From the NCBI RefSeq assembly GCF_000428125.1, contig NZ_ATZI01000013.1, positions 1 to 64,000 of the forward strand: a DNA stretch of 64,000 nt, given 5' to 3'. Made by a program: the position numbers and the translations under genes. The notes beneath the pieces are model-generated. The model did no database searches, was not told the origin of the DNA, and saw only the letters and a program-made list of their open reading frames with translations. Shown one piece after another: positions 43,846-52,729 of the stretch. This stretch comes from Bacteroides graminisolvens DSM 19988 = JCM 15093. Lineage in GTDB: Bacteria > Bacteroidota > Bacteroidia > Bacteroidales > Bacteroidaceae. Each line of letters opens with the position of its first letter. Positions within the stretch are counted from its first letter, which is position 1.

Positions 43846-43890
43846 AATAGCCTCCAAGTTATGTGCTGAACTTGGAGGCTATTCTTTTTA
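43846..43890. terminator. Strong terminator between waaA and the carbonic-anhydrase gene
   Basis: The 15-base arms AATAGCCTCCAAGTT (43846-43860) and AACTTGGAGGCTATT (43869-43883) pair perfectly around an 8-base loop, followed by CTTTTTA. It also lies just after the convergent gene ending at 43906. Confidence 0.93.
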
Positions 43891-43905
43891 TTTGGCTGTG
43901 ATCAG

Positions 43906-44418
43906 TTATTTGTACCAGTCTGAATACATTAAATAATTGTGGGCTATCTTTTCATTTAGCTCTTTGGATTGTTCGGGGTCGACTTTCTTAATGAATTTGG
44001 CGGGCACGCCTCCCCAAATGCTTCCCGGTTCAATTACGGTGTTGCTGAGTACCAAGGAACCGGCCGCTACTATGGCTCCTTCGCCAACAACAACATGGTC
44101 GAGAACGGTTGATCCCATACCAATTAGTGCGTAATCTTTGATCTTGGCTCCATGTATGGTTACGTTGTGTCCTACCGATACATAGTTGCCAATTTCAATC
44201 GTTGATTTTTGGTACAAGGTATGCAGTACACTTCCATCTTGAATGTTTACGCCATTTCCTATGTTGATTGAATTTACATCTCCTCTGATAACGGTGCTAA
44301 ACCAGAAACTGCAATCTTTTCCGGTTTTTACATCTCCTATAATCACAGCGTTATCGGCCAGAAAACAATTCTCTCCAAATTCAGGGGTAAACCCTCTTAC
44401 TGATTTTATTATTGCCAT
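43906..44418 (-). CDS. Gamma-carbonic anhydrase-like hexapeptide protein
   Basis: A 170-residue left-handed beta-helix protein with hexapeptide repeats (VIIGDVKTGKDCSFW, INIGNGVNIQDGSVLHT, IEIGNYVSVGHNVTIHG). The three zinc ligands of the Cam family are seen in SVLHT and in VGHNVTIHG. It may interconvert CO2 and bicarbonate; many bacterial homologues have only weak activity. It is 11 bases after the aminopeptidase P gene on the same strand, so co-transcribed. Confidence 0.9.
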   Translation of the reverse strand: MAIIKSVRGFTPEFGENCFLADNAVIIGDVKTGKDCSFWFSTVIRGDVNSINIGNGVNIQDGSVLHTLYQKSTIEIGNYVSVGHNVTIHGAKIKDYALIGMGSTVLDHVVVGEGAIVAAGSLVLSNTVIEPGSIWGGVPAKFIKKVDPEQSKELNEKIAHNYLMYSDWYK

Positions 44419-44428
44419 ATCTTTAATT

Positions 44429-46204
44429 TTAAATCTCGTGAGTTTTATCTTTTAACCACAATACTTCTTTTTCATCGAGGTAGGGTGATAGGGTGGAATA
44501 TACGGTTTGATGGTATTGGTTGAGCCATATTAACTCTTCTCTTGTAAGTAGTTCTTTGATAATTCCTTGGGTGCATATTGGGCACAAGGTGAGGGTTTCA
44601 AATTTTAAATAGGTTCCAAAAAGACCTTCAGCGTCTTCAACTACTAGCATTAAGTTTTCCGTGCGAATGCCGTGACTGTCCTTTTTATATACTCCGGGTT
44701 CATTTGACAGAATCATTCCAGGAAGTAGAACGACCGGGTTTTCATTCATTCTGATGCTTTGCGGACCTTCGTGTACACTTAGGAAGTGTCCTACGCCATG
44801 CCCAGTTCCGTGCAAAAAGTTCATGTTGTTTTGCCACAAAGGCATTCTGGCAAGTACATCGAGTTGTGCTCCTCTTGTTCCTGAGGGGAACTTGGCCAAT
44901 GACAGTGCAATATGTCCTTTGAGTACTAGGGTATAGTCTCTTTTTTCTTCGTCGGTGAGTTCTCCTAGAGCAATCGTTCGGGTTATATCTGTGGTTCCAT
45001 CAAAATACTGTGCTCCCGAATCAAGTAATAGAAATCCTTTGGATTGCAATAATGTGTCGCTCTCCTGGGTAGCCGAGTAGTGCACAATGGCGGCATTTTC
45101 TTTGTACCCGGCTATCGTATCAAAACTTCTGTCTATAAACAATTCTTGGCTGGCTCTGTATTCGTATAGCTTCTGATCAATGCTGACCTCTGTCTCTTTG
45201 CCCGTTGGAACAGCTTGTTCCAGCCAATGAAGAAACTTAACTAGTGCAATGCCATCTTTAATCATGGCGTGGTGTATGCCTTTGATCTCTTCCGTATTGC
45301 GAACAGCTTTCAACAATGCAATTGGACTTTCTTTCTCATTGGTTTGGCACGATGATGGCAAATGAGAATAAAGATTGTAGTTGGTTTTTGAAGGATCAAA
45401 TTGTAAATTGTCAGCCTGAAGGGTGTTCAGGAAGTTGTGAATGGAGTCGTAATCATGTATATGAATCTGGCTCTCTATTAAATAATCATCCACTTCTTTC
45501 GATCTTTTGGCTGGGTCAATGAAAAGGTGGGCGCTTTGTTGTGTGATGATAAGGTTGCAAATGAACACAGGCGTGTGTTTTACATCGCTTCCTCGTAAAT
45601 TTAATGTCCAGCATATCTCATCCAATGCGCTGGTTAACAAAGCATCCACCTCATTTCTCCTAAGCTCTTCTCGTATGAGTATAAGCTTCTCGGAACAGCT
45701 TTTACCTGCATATTTCGTTGGGTAAATATAGGCTTTGTTAGTTGGTGCGCCCGGACGATCCTTCCATATTTCTTTGAGTGGATCGTGTTTGGTGTGAAGC
45801 TTAATTCCATACTTGCTCAGGGCTGTTTGCATGGATCTGACTGCATTCACTGAAAACAAGGAACCATCTATGCCTGCTATTTCATTTGGTTGAAGTTCTC
45901 TGATAAGATACTCTGGTATAGTAGGTGTTGCAGGGAGCCCTTCTTTGTGCAACTCAATTCCGGAACCTTGGATCTGCTTTTCAGCTTGTATATAATACCT
46001 GGAGTCAGTCCATAAGCCTGCTTTATGGCTTGTTATGACAAGTGTACCTGCAGATCCTGTAAAACCGGAAAGCCATTCGCGGCTTTTCCAATGAGGAGCT
46101 ACATATTCACTTAAGTGAGGATCGCTACTTGGGATAATAAATGCTGCCAGATTCAGACGTTTCATCTGTTCCCTAAGTCTGGCTATTTTTTCTATTGTAA
46201 TCAT
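44429..46204 (-). CDS. Xaa-Pro aminopeptidase, long form (M24B)
   Basis: The 591-residue protein is the large, three-domain aminopeptidase P, with two creatinase-like domains (about 1-300) ahead of the metal-binding domain. Ligands are visible in LLDSGAQYFDGTTDITRT, GTGHGVGHFL and SNEPGVYK, plus GIRTENL. It resembles eukaryotic XPNPEP1 in layout. It differs clearly from the shorter M24 enzyme at 5386-6759. It is the first gene of a two-gene unit with the carbonic-anhydrase-like protein. Confidence 0.94.
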   Translation of the reverse strand: MITIEKIARLREQMKRLNLAAFIIPSSDPHLSEYVAPHWKSREWLSGFTGSAGTLVITSHKAGLWTDSRYYIQAEKQIQGSGIELHKEGLPATPTIPEYLIRELQPNEIAGIDGSLFSVNAVRSMQTALSKYGIKLHTKHDPLKEIWKDRPGAPTNKAYIYPTKYAGKSCSEKLILIREELRRNEVDALLTSALDEICWTLNLRGSDVKHTPVFICNLIITQQSAHLFIDPAKRSKEVDDYLIESQIHIHDYDSIHNFLNTLQADNLQFDPSKTNYNLYSHLPSSCQTNEKESPIALLKAVRNTEEIKGIHHAMIKDGIALVKFLHWLEQAVPTGKETEVSIDQKLYEYRASQELFIDRSFDTIAGYKENAAIVHYSATQESDTLLQSKGFLLLDSGAQYFDGTTDITRTIALGELTDEEKRDYTLVLKGHIALSLAKFPSGTRGAQLDVLARMPLWQNNMNFLHGTGHGVGHFLSVHEGPQSIRMNENPVVLLPGMILSNEPGVYKKDSHGIRTENLMLVVEDAEGLFGTYLKFETLTLCPICTQGIIKELLTREELIWLNQYHQTVYSTLSPYLDEKEVLWLKDKTHEI

Positions 46205-46353
46205 ACTGCGTAATACTGTATAATTTAGGTAATTACATGTTTTGCAAAGATAATAATTTAATTAATCCCATATAATATATGGATTATAGACTGCCAATAT
46301 TCTATCTATATACATAATATTCTGTTAGTTAGAAAGAAATATTTGCAGAAAGT

Positions 46354-46384
46354 TTTGTGAATAAGGAAAGTATGTGTAATTTTG
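46354..46384 (+). promoter_or_regulatory. Promoter of the rpsU operon
   Basis: TTTG (46354-46357) and TAATTTTG (46377-46384) are 19 bases apart, fitting the -33/-7 consensus. The rpsU ATG follows at 46434. The remainder of 46205-46353 is AT-rich and contains nothing I recognise. Confidence 0.7.
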
Positions 46385-46433
46385 CCCCGCAATTTAACAG
46401 CGAATTATAAACCATAACATTAATAATATTAAA

Positions 46434-46625
46434 ATGATTGTAGTACCTGTAAAAGAAGGCGAAAACATTGAAAAAGCGCTGAAGAAATTTAAAAGAAAAT
46501 TTGAGAAAACTGGAATAGTTAAAGAATTAAGAAGTAGACAGCAGTTTGATAAACCCTCTGTGGTTAAAAGACTTAAGAAAGAACATGCTGTTTACGTACA
46601 GAAACTTCAGCAGGTTGAAGATTAA
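46434..46625 (+). CDS. rpsU: 30S ribosomal protein S21
   Basis: A 63-residue basic protein: MIVVPVKEGENIEKALKKF followed by KRKFEKTGIVKELRSRQQF, as in S21. S21 contacts the anti-Shine-Dalgarno region of 16S rRNA; in Bacteroidetes, where that region is sequestered, it takes part in a structure that occludes it. It leads an apparent operon with xerC (70 bases later) and hpf. Confidence 0.97.
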   Translation: MIVVPVKEGENIEKALKKFKRKFEKTGIVKELRSRQQFDKPSVVKRLKKEHAVYVQKLQQVED

Positions 46626-46695
46626 TATTTCAGATTTCCTTTTGAATTATTGATTTTCTTTCTTATATTCGTTGCGTAATTATAGATGCAATGAT

Positions 46696-47580
46696 ATGGA
46701 ATTGATTAATCTTTTTCTTGACTACCTCAGACTGGAAAAATGTTACTCTGATAAGACGATTCAAAGTTATCAATGTGATATTCTTCAGTTTGGAGTTTTT
46801 GTCGAGAAAAAGGGGACTTCTTTTAGTCCTTGTTTAGTTGATTCTTTGCTGATCAGGGAATGGATTGTTGTTCTGATGGACAAAGGATATTCTGCTGCCT
46901 CTGTGAAAAGGAAGCTGAGTTCTTTGAGATCTTTTTATAAGTATCTTCTTCGTCTGAAGAAAATGGATCGAAATCCTCTTAGTGGTTTGAACTCTCCCAA
47001 ATTGGAGAAAAAACTACCGGTGTTTCTGAAGCCAGTTGATGTGGACCGACTTTTAGATGAAGTGGATTTTGGTGACGGTTTTGCGCCTATGAGAGATCGT
47101 TTGATTATTGAGGTGTTTTATTGCACCGGAATCAGAAGGTCTGAATTGATAAATTTGAATCTGAGAGATGTTGATTTGGGTTTGTCTCTTCTTAAGGTAA
47201 CCGGTAAGAGAAATAAGCAGCGTCTTGTTCCTTTTGCAGGAGAACTGAAAAAAGACATAGAAGATTATCTTTTAAAAAGAAGTCAGTTGGATGATTTGCA
47301 AACTGATGCTTTCTTTGTAACTGTCGATGGAAAGCGTATGTATGCTACGTTGGTCTATAATATAGTTAAAAGAGCTCTTTCTAAAGTGGTTTGCATGAAG
47401 AAAAGAAGTCCTCATGTCTTGCGGCATACTTTTGCAACTTCGATGCTAAATAATGAAGCAGAACTTAATGTTGTTAAAGAATTGCTTGGTCATGCAAGTT
47501 TGGCGGCGACTGAAGTTTACACGCATTCTACTTTTGAGGAACTAAAAAAGGTGTATAAACAGGCCCATCCGAGGTCATAA
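46696..47580 (+). CDS. xerC: Tyrosine recombinase XerC/XerD
   Basis: A 294-residue recombinase that resolves chromosome dimers at dif. The SAM-like N-terminal domain (1-95) is followed by the catalytic domain with Arg147 (GIRRSEL), Lys171 (TGKRNK), His240 and Arg243 (HVLRHTF), His266 (LLGHASL) and nucleophile Tyr275 (TEVYTHST), a full set. The start at 46696 gives MELINLFLDYLRLEK; an upstream in-frame start at 46672 is less likely. The assignment to XerC rather than XerD is by context only. It is in an operon with rpsU and hpf. Confidence 0.9.
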   Translation: MELINLFLDYLRLEKCYSDKTIQSYQCDILQFGVFVEKKGTSFSPCLVDSLLIREWIVVLMDKGYSAASVKRKLSSLRSFYKYLLRLKKMDRNPLSGLNSPKLEKKLPVFLKPVDVDRLLDEVDFGDGFAPMRDRLIIEVFYCTGIRRSELINLNLRDVDLGLSLLKVTGKRNKQRLVPFAGELKKDIEDYLLKRSQLDDLQTDAFFVTVDGKRMYATLVYNIVKRALSKVVCMKKRSPHVLRHTFATSMLNNEAELNVVKELLGHASLAATEVYTHSTFEELKKVYKQAHPRS

Positions 47581-47596
47581 AAAAAAGGAGGTTATT

Positions 47597-47896
47597 ATGG
47601 AAGTAAGAATTCAATCAATTCATTTTGATGCTTCGGAGCAATTGCAGTCATTTATTCAGAGGAAGGCGTTGAAACTGGAACGGTTTCATGATGATATAAA
47701 AGTAGTTGAAGTCCAACTAAAGGTTGTTAAGCCTGAATCAGCAGAAAACAAAGAAGCTGGAATTAAAATGATAGTTCCCAATGGCGAGTTTTATGCAAGT
47801 AAAGTATGTGATTCTTTTGAGCAATCTGTTGACGAAGCGCTTGAGGCTTTGGAGAAGCAATTGGTTAAGCACAAGGAAAAGCTTAGAAATAAATAA
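47597..47896 (+). CDS. hpf: Ribosome hibernation-promoting factor, short form
   Basis: A 99-residue HPF/RaiA-type protein that binds in the ribosome A/P sites and inactivates ribosomes in stationary phase. The beta-alpha-beta pattern MEVRIQSIHFDASEQLQ, then RFHDDIKVVEVQLKVV and the conserved DSFEQSVDEALEALEKQL helix are seen. It lacks the C-terminal dimerisation domain of long HPF. Starts 16 bases after xerC, preceded by AAAAAAGGAGG, an unusually good Shine-Dalgarno-like sequence for this group. Confidence 0.92.
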   Translation: MEVRIQSIHFDASEQLQSFIQRKALKLERFHDDIKVVEVQLKVVKPESAENKEAGIKMIVPNGEFYASKVCDSFEQSVDEALEALEKQLVKHKEKLRNK

Positions 47897-47911
47897 AAAC
47901 TCCGCAAATGT

Positions 47912-47942
47912 TTTGCGATAAAGAAATAAATATCTAAATTTG
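47912..47942 (+). promoter_or_regulatory. Promoter of the tRNA-tuf operon
   Basis: TTTG (47912-47915) and TAAATTTG (47935-47942) lie 19 bases apart, an excellent match to the consensus. The first tRNA begins at 47993. Its -7 element ends where the hairpin of the upstream terminator begins. Confidence 0.75.
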
Positions 47943-47985
47943 CAGCCGTTTCGCTCGCAATAGAACGTAACGGTTGCTTTTTTTT
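47942..47985 (+). terminator. Terminator of the rpsU-xerC-hpf operon, overlapping the tRNA promoter
   Basis: GCAGCCGTT (47942-47950) pairs with AACGGTTGC (47969-47977, one G-T pair), followed by eight T residues. Its left arm spans the predicted start site of the tRNA-tuf transcript, so transcripts starting there would lack most of the left arm and escape termination. Confidence 0.75.
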
Positions 47986-47992
47986 AGTGTAT

Positions 47993-48066
47993 GCCTCTTT
48001 AGCTCAGTTGGCCAGAGCACGTGATTTGTAATCTCGGGGTCGTTGGTTCGAATCCGACAAGAGGCT
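47993..48066 (+). tRNA. tRNA-Thr (anticodon TGT)
   Basis: A 74-base tRNA. Acceptor GCCTCTT pairs with AAGAGGC. The anticodon loop TTTGTAA gives TGT. The anticodon stem has one T-T mismatch. The CCA end is not encoded. Confidence 0.95.
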
Positions 48067-48074
48067 CAAATGTA

Positions 48075-48157
48075 GGGCAAATACCAGAGTGGCCAAATGG
48101 GGCAGACTGTAAATCTGCTGGCTTACGCCTACGGTGGTTCGAATCCATCTTTGCCCA
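48075..48157 (+). tRNA. tRNA-Tyr (anticodon GTA)
   Basis: An 83-base type II tRNA with a long variable arm. Acceptor GGGCAAA pairs with TTTGCCC; the anticodon stem-loop GCAGACTGTAAATCTGC gives GTA. The CCA end is not encoded. Confidence 0.95.
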
Positions 48158-48189
48158 CATTGCGACGAGTGTAATCTCTGGCAAGAATT

Positions 48190-48262
48190 GCGGAAGTAGC
48201 TCAGTTGATAGAGCATTAGCCTTCCAAGCTGAGGGTCGCGGGTTTGAGCCCCGTCTTCCGCT
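48190..48262 (+). tRNA. tRNA-Gly (anticodon TCC)
   Basis: A 73-base tRNA. Acceptor GCGGAAG pairs with CTTCCGC. The anticodon loop CTTCCAA gives TCC. The CCA end is not encoded. Confidence 0.96.
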
Positions 48263-48272
48263 CTCATTCCTT

Positions 48273-48344
<72 letters not shown>

Positions 48345-48394
48345 CAGTAAAATGTAAGTGCTGATTATTAATCAAATAAATAACAAGTAAAGCT

Positions 48395-49579
48395 ATGGCT
48401 AAAGAGAAATTTGAACGTACCAAACCGCACGTTAACATTGGTACTATTGGTCACGTAGACCACGGTAAGACCACATTGACCGCTGCTATTACTACTGTAT
48501 TGGCAAAAAAAGGTCTTTCAGAAGTTAAGTCTTTCGATCAGATCGATAACGCTCCTGAAGAAAAAGAAAGAGGTATTACTATTAATACTTCGCATGTTGA
48601 GTATCAAACAGCTAACCGTCACTACGCTCACGTAGACTGTCCGGGTCACGCTGACTACGTTAAGAACATGGTTACTGGTGCTGCTCAGATGGACGGTGCT
48701 ATCATTGTAGTTGCTGCTACTGATGGTCCTATGCCTCAGACTCGCGAACACATCCTTTTGGCTCGTCAGGTAAACGTTCCTAAATTGGTCGTTTTCATGA
48801 ACAAATGTGATATGGTTGATGATGAAGAAATGTTGGAACTTGTTGAAATGGAAATGAGAGAATTGCTTTCTTTCTATAATTTCGATGGTGACAATACTCC
48901 TGTTATCCGTGGTTCTGCACTTGGTGCATTGAATGGCGTTGAAAAATGGGAAGAGAAGGTTATGGAGTTGATGGATGCTGTTGACACATGGATCCCGCTT
49001 CCTCCTCGTGATGTTGATAAACCATTCTTGATGCCTGTTGAGGATGTATTCTCAATCACAGGTCGTGGAACAGTTGCTACTGGTCGTATCGAAGCTGGTA
49101 TCGTTAAAGTAGGAGACGAAATTCAGATTATCGGTTTGGGATCAGAAAACAAAAAATCAGTTGTTACTGGTGTGGAAATGTTCCGTAAACTTCTTGATCA
49201 AGGTGAAGCTGGTGATAACGTTGGTCTTTTGCTTCGTGGCGTCGACAAAAACGAAATCAGACGTGGTATGGTAATGTGCCACCCGGGCAAGATTACTCCT
49301 CATACTTCTTTCAAAGCTGAGGTTTATATCTTGAAGAAAGAAGAAGGTGGACGTCACACTCCATTCCATAACAAATATCGTCCTCAATTCTACTTGCGTA
49401 CTATGGACTGTACTGGCGAAATCACTTTGCCAGAAGGAACTGAAATGGTAATGCCAGGTGATAACGTAACTATCACTGTAGAATTGATCTATCCAGTTGC
49501 TCTTAACATCGGTTTGCGTTTCGCTATCCGCGAAGGTGGACGTACAGTTGGTGCAGGTCAGATTACTGAAATTCTGTAA
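48395..49579 (+). CDS. tuf: Elongation factor Tu
   Basis: EF-Tu delivers aminoacyl-tRNA to the ribosome. The 394-residue protein starts [16 protein letters not shown]; the P-loop GHVDHGKT, switch [14 protein letters not shown] and the base-binding NKCD are intact, and domains II and III are complete to the end ([10 protein letters not shown]). It lies 50 bases after tRNA-Thr(GGT), so the tRNAs and tuf are transcribed together. A hairpin terminator follows 11 bases after the stop codon. Confidence 0.98.
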   Translation: MAKEKFERTKPHVNIGTIGHVDHGKTTLTAAITTVLAKKGLSEVKSFDQIDNAPEEKERGITINTSHVEYQTANRHYAHVDCPGHADYVKNMVTGAAQMDGAIIVVAATDGPMPQTREHILLARQVNVPKLVVFMNKCDMVDDEEMLELVEMEMRELLSFYNFDGDNTPVIRGSALGALNGVEKWEEKVMELMDAVDTWIPLPPRDVDKPFLMPVEDVFSITGRGTVATGRIEAGIVKVGDEIQIIGLGSENKKSVVTGVEMFRKLLDQGEAGDNVGLLLRGVDKNEIRRGMVMCHPGKITPHTSFKAEVYILKKEEGGRHTPFHNKYRPQFYLRTMDCTGEITLPEGTEMVMPGDNVTITVELIYPVALNIGLRFAIREGGRTVGAGQITEIL

Positions 49580-49590
49580 TTAATATATGG

Positions 49591-49628
49591 ATCAGTTCTT
49601 GAGCTAATAAGCTCGAGAACTGATTTTT
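49591..49628 (+). terminator. Terminator or attenuator between tuf and tRNA-Trp
   Basis: ATCAGTTCTTGAGC (49591-49604) and GCTCGAGAACTGAT (49611-49624) form a 14-base stem with one G-T pair and a 6-base loop, followed by TTTT. It separates tuf from the tRNA-Trp-secE-nusG segment only 4 bases before the tRNA, so readthrough is likely. Confidence 0.85.
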
Positions 49629-49632
49629 ATCC

Positions 49633-49705
49633 ACGGGAGTAGCTCAGTTGGTAGAGCACCGGTCTCCAAAACCGGGTGTCGGGAGTTCGAGCCTCTCCTC
49701 CCGTG
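49633..49705 (+). tRNA. tRNA-Trp (anticodon CCA)
   Basis: A 73-base tRNA. Acceptor ACGGGAG pairs with CTCCCGT, discriminator G. The anticodon stem-loop CCGGTCTCCAAAACCGG gives CCA. It closely resembles E. coli tRNA-Trp. The 3' CCA is not encoded. Confidence 0.97.
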
Positions 49706-49719
49706 CTAATATTTTTGAA

Positions 49720-49911
49720 ATGAAAAAAGTAGTTGCTTATATTAAAGAGTCTTACGACGAACTTGTTCATAAAGTATCGTGGCCGACGTATTCTGAATTA
49801 ACTAGCAGTGCAGTAGTTGTTTTATATGCTTCCCTACTTATTGCATTGGTAGTTTTTGCGATGGACTCCTGTTTCCAGACTTTAATGGAAAAACTTATTT
49901 ACCCACATTAA
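49720..49911 (+). CDS. secE: Preprotein translocase subunit SecE
   Basis: A 63-residue single-span SecE. SecE clamps SecY in the inner-membrane Sec channel. The amphipathic N-terminal helix has the conserved YDELVHKVSWPTYSEL, followed by one membrane span (SSAVVVLYASLLIALVVFAM). The start at ATG 49720 is preferred, since the frame extending upstream enters the tRNA-Trp gene. nusG follows 13 bases later. Confidence 0.96.
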   Translation: MKKVVAYIKESYDELVHKVSWPTYSELTSSAVVVLYASLLIALVVFAMDSCFQTLMEKLIYPH

Positions 49912-49924
49912 AAATTAGAATTAA

Positions 49925-50467
49925 ATGTCTGAGATTGAAAAGAAATGGTATGTATTACGTGCCATAAGCGGAAAAGAAGCTAAGGTTAAAGAGTATCTTG
50001 AAGCTGATATTAAAAACAGCGACCTTGGTGAGTATGTGTCTCAGGTATTGATTCCTACTGAAAAAGTATATCAGGTTCGTAATGGAAAAAAAATAGTGAA
50101 AGAAAGAAGCTATTTGCCTGGTTATGTTTTAGTGGAGGCTGCTTTGGTTGGTGAGGTTTCTCATCACTTAAGAAATACTCCTAATGTGATCGGTTTTTTA
50201 GGAGGGTCGGAGAAACCTGTCCCTTTGAGACAATCAGAAGTGAATCGTATACTTGGTACAGTTGATGAGCTACAAGATTCAAATGAGGAATTAAATATTC
50301 CTTATGTTGTAGGGGAAACTGTAAAAGTAACTTTTGGACCTTTTAGCGGATTTAGTGGTATCATTGAGGAAGTTAATAGTGAAAAGAAGAAACTTAAGGT
50401 CATGGTTAAGATCTTTGGACGTAAAACTCCATTGGAATTAGGCTTTATGCAAGTTGAAAAAGAATAG
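49925..50467 (+). CDS. nusG: Transcription antitermination factor NusG
   Basis: The 180-residue protein has the NGN domain (KKWYVLRAISGKEAKVKEYLE at the N-terminus, about 1-120) and a KOW domain (GETVKVTFGPFSGFSGIIEE, about 125-180). NusG binds RNA polymerase to increase processivity, and links it to ribosomes. Conserved neighbours secE and rplK confirm the assignment. Confidence 0.97.
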   Translation: MSEIEKKWYVLRAISGKEAKVKEYLEADIKNSDLGEYVSQVLIPTEKVYQVRNGKKIVKERSYLPGYVLVEAALVGEVSHHLRNTPNVIGFLGGSEKPVPLRQSEVNRILGTVDELQDSNEELNIPYVVGETVKVTFGPFSGFSGIIEEVNSEKKKLKVMVKIFGRKTPLELGFMQVEKE

Positions 50468-50524
50468 TGCAGGTGTTACGCTGTATTTGTTCTTAATTAA
50501 TAAATATATAAATTCAATAAAGAA

Positions 50525-50968
50525 ATGGCTAAAGAAGTTGCTGGACTAATCAAATTACAGATTAAAGGAGGCGCGGCAAATCCATCTCCCCCTGTTGGAC
50601 CTGCTTTGGGTTCTAAGGGTATTAACATAATGGAATTTTGCAAGCAATTCAACGCCAGAACCCAAGATAAGGCAGGTAAGATTTTACCTGTTATTATCAC
50701 TTACTACGCAGACAAGTCTTTTGATTTTGTAATCAAAACTCCTCCTGTAGCAATTCAATTACTTGAAGTTGCTAAAGTTAAGAGTGGTTCTGCTGAGCCT
50801 AATCGTAAAAAAGTTGCTGAATTAACTTGGGAACAGATTCGTACGATTGCTCAAGACAAAATGGTTGACTTGAATTGCTTTACCATTGAAGCGGCTATGA
50901 AGATGGTTGCTGGTACTGCTAGAAGTATGGGTATCGCAGTAAAAGGGGATTTCCCTAATAATAACTAA
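50525..50968 (+). CDS. rplK: 50S ribosomal protein L11
   Basis: The 147-residue protein binds 23S rRNA at the GTPase-associated centre. The N-terminal domain ([21 protein letters not shown]) and the C-terminal rRNA-binding domain ([19 protein letters not shown]) are both seen. It is the target region of thiostrepton-type drugs and needed for RelA activation. It is in the order nusG-rplK-rplA-rplJ-rplL. Confidence 0.98.
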   Translation: MAKEVAGLIKLQIKGGAANPSPPVGPALGSKGINIMEFCKQFNARTQDKAGKILPVIITYYADKSFDFVIKTPPVAIQLLEVAKVKSGSAEPNRKKVAELTWEQIRTIAQDKMVDLNCFTIEAAMKMVAGTARSMGIAVKGDFPNNN

Positions 50969-50983
50969 TTAACTTCAATTCGA

Positions 50984-51682
50984 ATGGGTAAACTTACAAA
51001 AAATCAAAAGTTGGCTGCAGAAAAAATTGAAGCAGGGAAAGCATATTCACTGAAAGAAGCTGCGTCTTTGGTAAAAGAGATTACTTTTACTAAATTTGAT
51101 GCGTCTTTAGATATTGATGTGCGATTAGGTGTGGATCCTCGCAAGGCAAACCAAATGGTGAGAGGTGTTGTTTCACTTCCTCATGGAACAGGTAAAGAAG
51201 TACGTGTTTTGGTATTGTGTACACCTGATGCTGAAGCTGCTGCAAAAGAAGCTGGTGCTGACTATGTTGGTCTTGATGAATATATTGAGAAGATCAAAGG
51301 AGGATGGACTGATATTGATGTTATCATTACTATGCCTTCTATTATGGGGAAAATTGGTGCTCTAGGTCGTGTTTTAGGACCTCGTGGCTTAATGCCAAAT
51401 CCCAAAAGTGGTACTGTAACTATGGATGTTGCTAAAGCTGTTAAAGAAGTTAAGCAAGGTAAAATTGATTTTAAGGTTGATAAGAGCGGTATTGTTCATA
51501 CTTCAATTGGAAAAGTTTCATTTGAAGTTGATAAGATCCGTGATAACGCCAAAGAATTTATTGCGACTTTAAATAAGCTTAAACCTACTGCAGCCAAAGG
51601 TACATATATTAAGAGTATTTATCTTTCAAGTACTATGAGTGCTGGAATTAAGATAGATCCGAAGTCAATTGAGGAAATCTAA
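50984..51682 (+). CDS. rplA: 50S ribosomal protein L1
   Basis: The 232-residue protein forms the mobile L1 stalk and in many bacteria represses its own mRNA. Signature segments [20 protein letters not shown] and [21 protein letters not shown] are present. It starts 15 bases after rplK. I see no clear L1-binding operator mimic upstream of rplK, but this cannot be excluded by eye. Confidence 0.98.
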   Translation: MGKLTKNQKLAAEKIEAGKAYSLKEAASLVKEITFTKFDASLDIDVRLGVDPRKANQMVRGVVSLPHGTGKEVRVLVLCTPDAEAAAKEAGADYVGLDEYIEKIKGGWTDIDVIITMPSIMGKIGALGRVLGPRGLMPNPKSGTVTMDVAKAVKEVKQGKIDFKVDKSGIVHTSIGKVSFEVDKIRDNAKEFIATLNKLKPTAAKGTYIKSIYLSSTMSAGIKIDPKSIEEI

Positions 51683-51696
51683 TTAATGGAGGAACA

Positions 51697-52209
51697 ATGA
51701 GAAAGGAAGATAAAAATACAATTATTGAGCAGTTAACTGCTACTATTAGCGAGTATGGTCATTTCTATTTAGTTGATATGACTGCTATGAATGCTGCATC
51801 TACAAGTGCACTCAGAAGAGCTTGTTATAAAGCAGATATTAAGCTTGTTGTAGTAAAGAATACCTTGTTGCATAAAGCTCTTGAGTCTTTGGATTTGGAT
51901 TATTCTCCATTGTACAACTCTTTAAAAGGTGCTACGTCTGTGATGTTTTGCAATACTGCAAACGCTCCGGCAAAGCTTTTAAAAGAGGTTGCTAAAGATG
52001 GAATACCTGGATTAAAGGCTGCTTATGCTGAAGAAGGTTTCTATATAGGTGCAGATCAATTAGATGCATTGATTAGTATCAAGAGCAAGAATGAAGTTAT
52101 TGCAGACGTTATTGCTTTGTTGCAATCACCTGCGAAAAGCGTTATTTCCGCTCTTCAATCCGGTGGAAACACCATTCACGGGGTACTCAAAACTCTTGGT
52201 GATAGATAA
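51697..52209 (+). CDS. rplJ: 50S ribosomal protein L10
   Basis: The 170-residue protein anchors L7/L12 dimers at the stalk base. The rRNA-binding segment (STSALRRACYKADIKLVVVKNTLLHKAL) and the C-terminal helix that binds L12 are present. It is preceded by GGAGGAACA, a clear Shine-Dalgarno-like sequence, rare here. rplL follows after 41 bases. Confidence 0.97.
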   Translation: MRKEDKNTIIEQLTATISEYGHFYLVDMTAMNAASTSALRRACYKADIKLVVVKNTLLHKALESLDLDYSPLYNSLKGATSVMFCNTANAPAKLLKEVAKDGIPGLKAAYAEEGFYIGADQLDALISIKSKNEVIADVIALLQSPAKSVISALQSGGNTIHGVLKTLGDR

Positions 52210-52250
52210 TTCAAAACAAAATCGTATTTAAACATTAAAATCATACAAAA

Positions 52251-52625
52251 ATGGCAGATTTGAAAGCTTTTGCAGAACAATTAGTTAACTTGACAGTAAA
52301 GGAAGTTAATGAACTTGCAACTATCCTTAAAGAAGAATATGGTATTGAACCAGCTGCTGCAGCTGTTGCAGTTGCTGCTGGTCCAGCTGCTGCTGGTCCT
52401 GCCGTAGAAGAAAAGACTTCTTTTGACGTAGTATTAAAGAGCGCTGGTGCAGCTAAACTTCAAGTAGTTAAAGCTGTTAAAGAAACTTGTGGACTTGGTT
52501 TGAAAGAAGCTAAGGATATGGTTGACGGAGCTCCTAGCGTAGTTAAAGAGGGTTTGGCTAAAGACGAAGCAGAATCATTGAAGAAAGCATTGGAAGAAGC
52601 TGGAGCTGAGGTTGAACTTAAATAA
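52251..52625 (+). CDS. rplL: 50S ribosomal protein L7/L12
   Basis: The 124-residue acidic stalk protein recruits translational GTPases. An N-terminal dimerisation domain (1-35), an alanine-rich hinge ([20 protein letters not shown], about 36-56) and the globular C-terminal domain ([20 protein letters not shown]) are seen. A perfect hairpin terminator follows 25 bases after the stop. Confidence 0.98.
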   Translation: MADLKAFAEQLVNLTVKEVNELATILKEEYGIEPAAAAVAVAAGPAAAGPAVEEKTSFDVVLKSAGAAKLQVVKAVKETCGLGLKEAKDMVDGAPSVVKEGLAKDEAESLKKALEEAGAEVELK

Positions 52626-52650
52626 CATTTGCCTGTTTATCAGGTAGTTC

Positions 52651-52688
52651 GGTTAAGAATCCTTTACAAGAGGATTCTTAACCTTTTT
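52651..52688 (+). terminator. Partial terminator between rplL and rpoB
   Basis: GGTTAAGAATCCT (52651-52663) and AGGATTCTTAACC (52671-52683) form a perfect 13-base stem with a 7-base loop, followed by TTTTT. It sits where E. coli has its attenuator, letting ribosomal proteins exceed RNA polymerase output. Confidence 0.9.
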
Positions 52689-52729
52689 GTGTATATATTT
52701 AAAATTAAGTTCTACAAATTCATTGACAG

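Noticed and set aside
49648..49719. Extended N-terminus of SecE
   Set aside because: The extension is translated tRNA-Trp sequence; SecE begins at MKKVVAYIKESYDEL.
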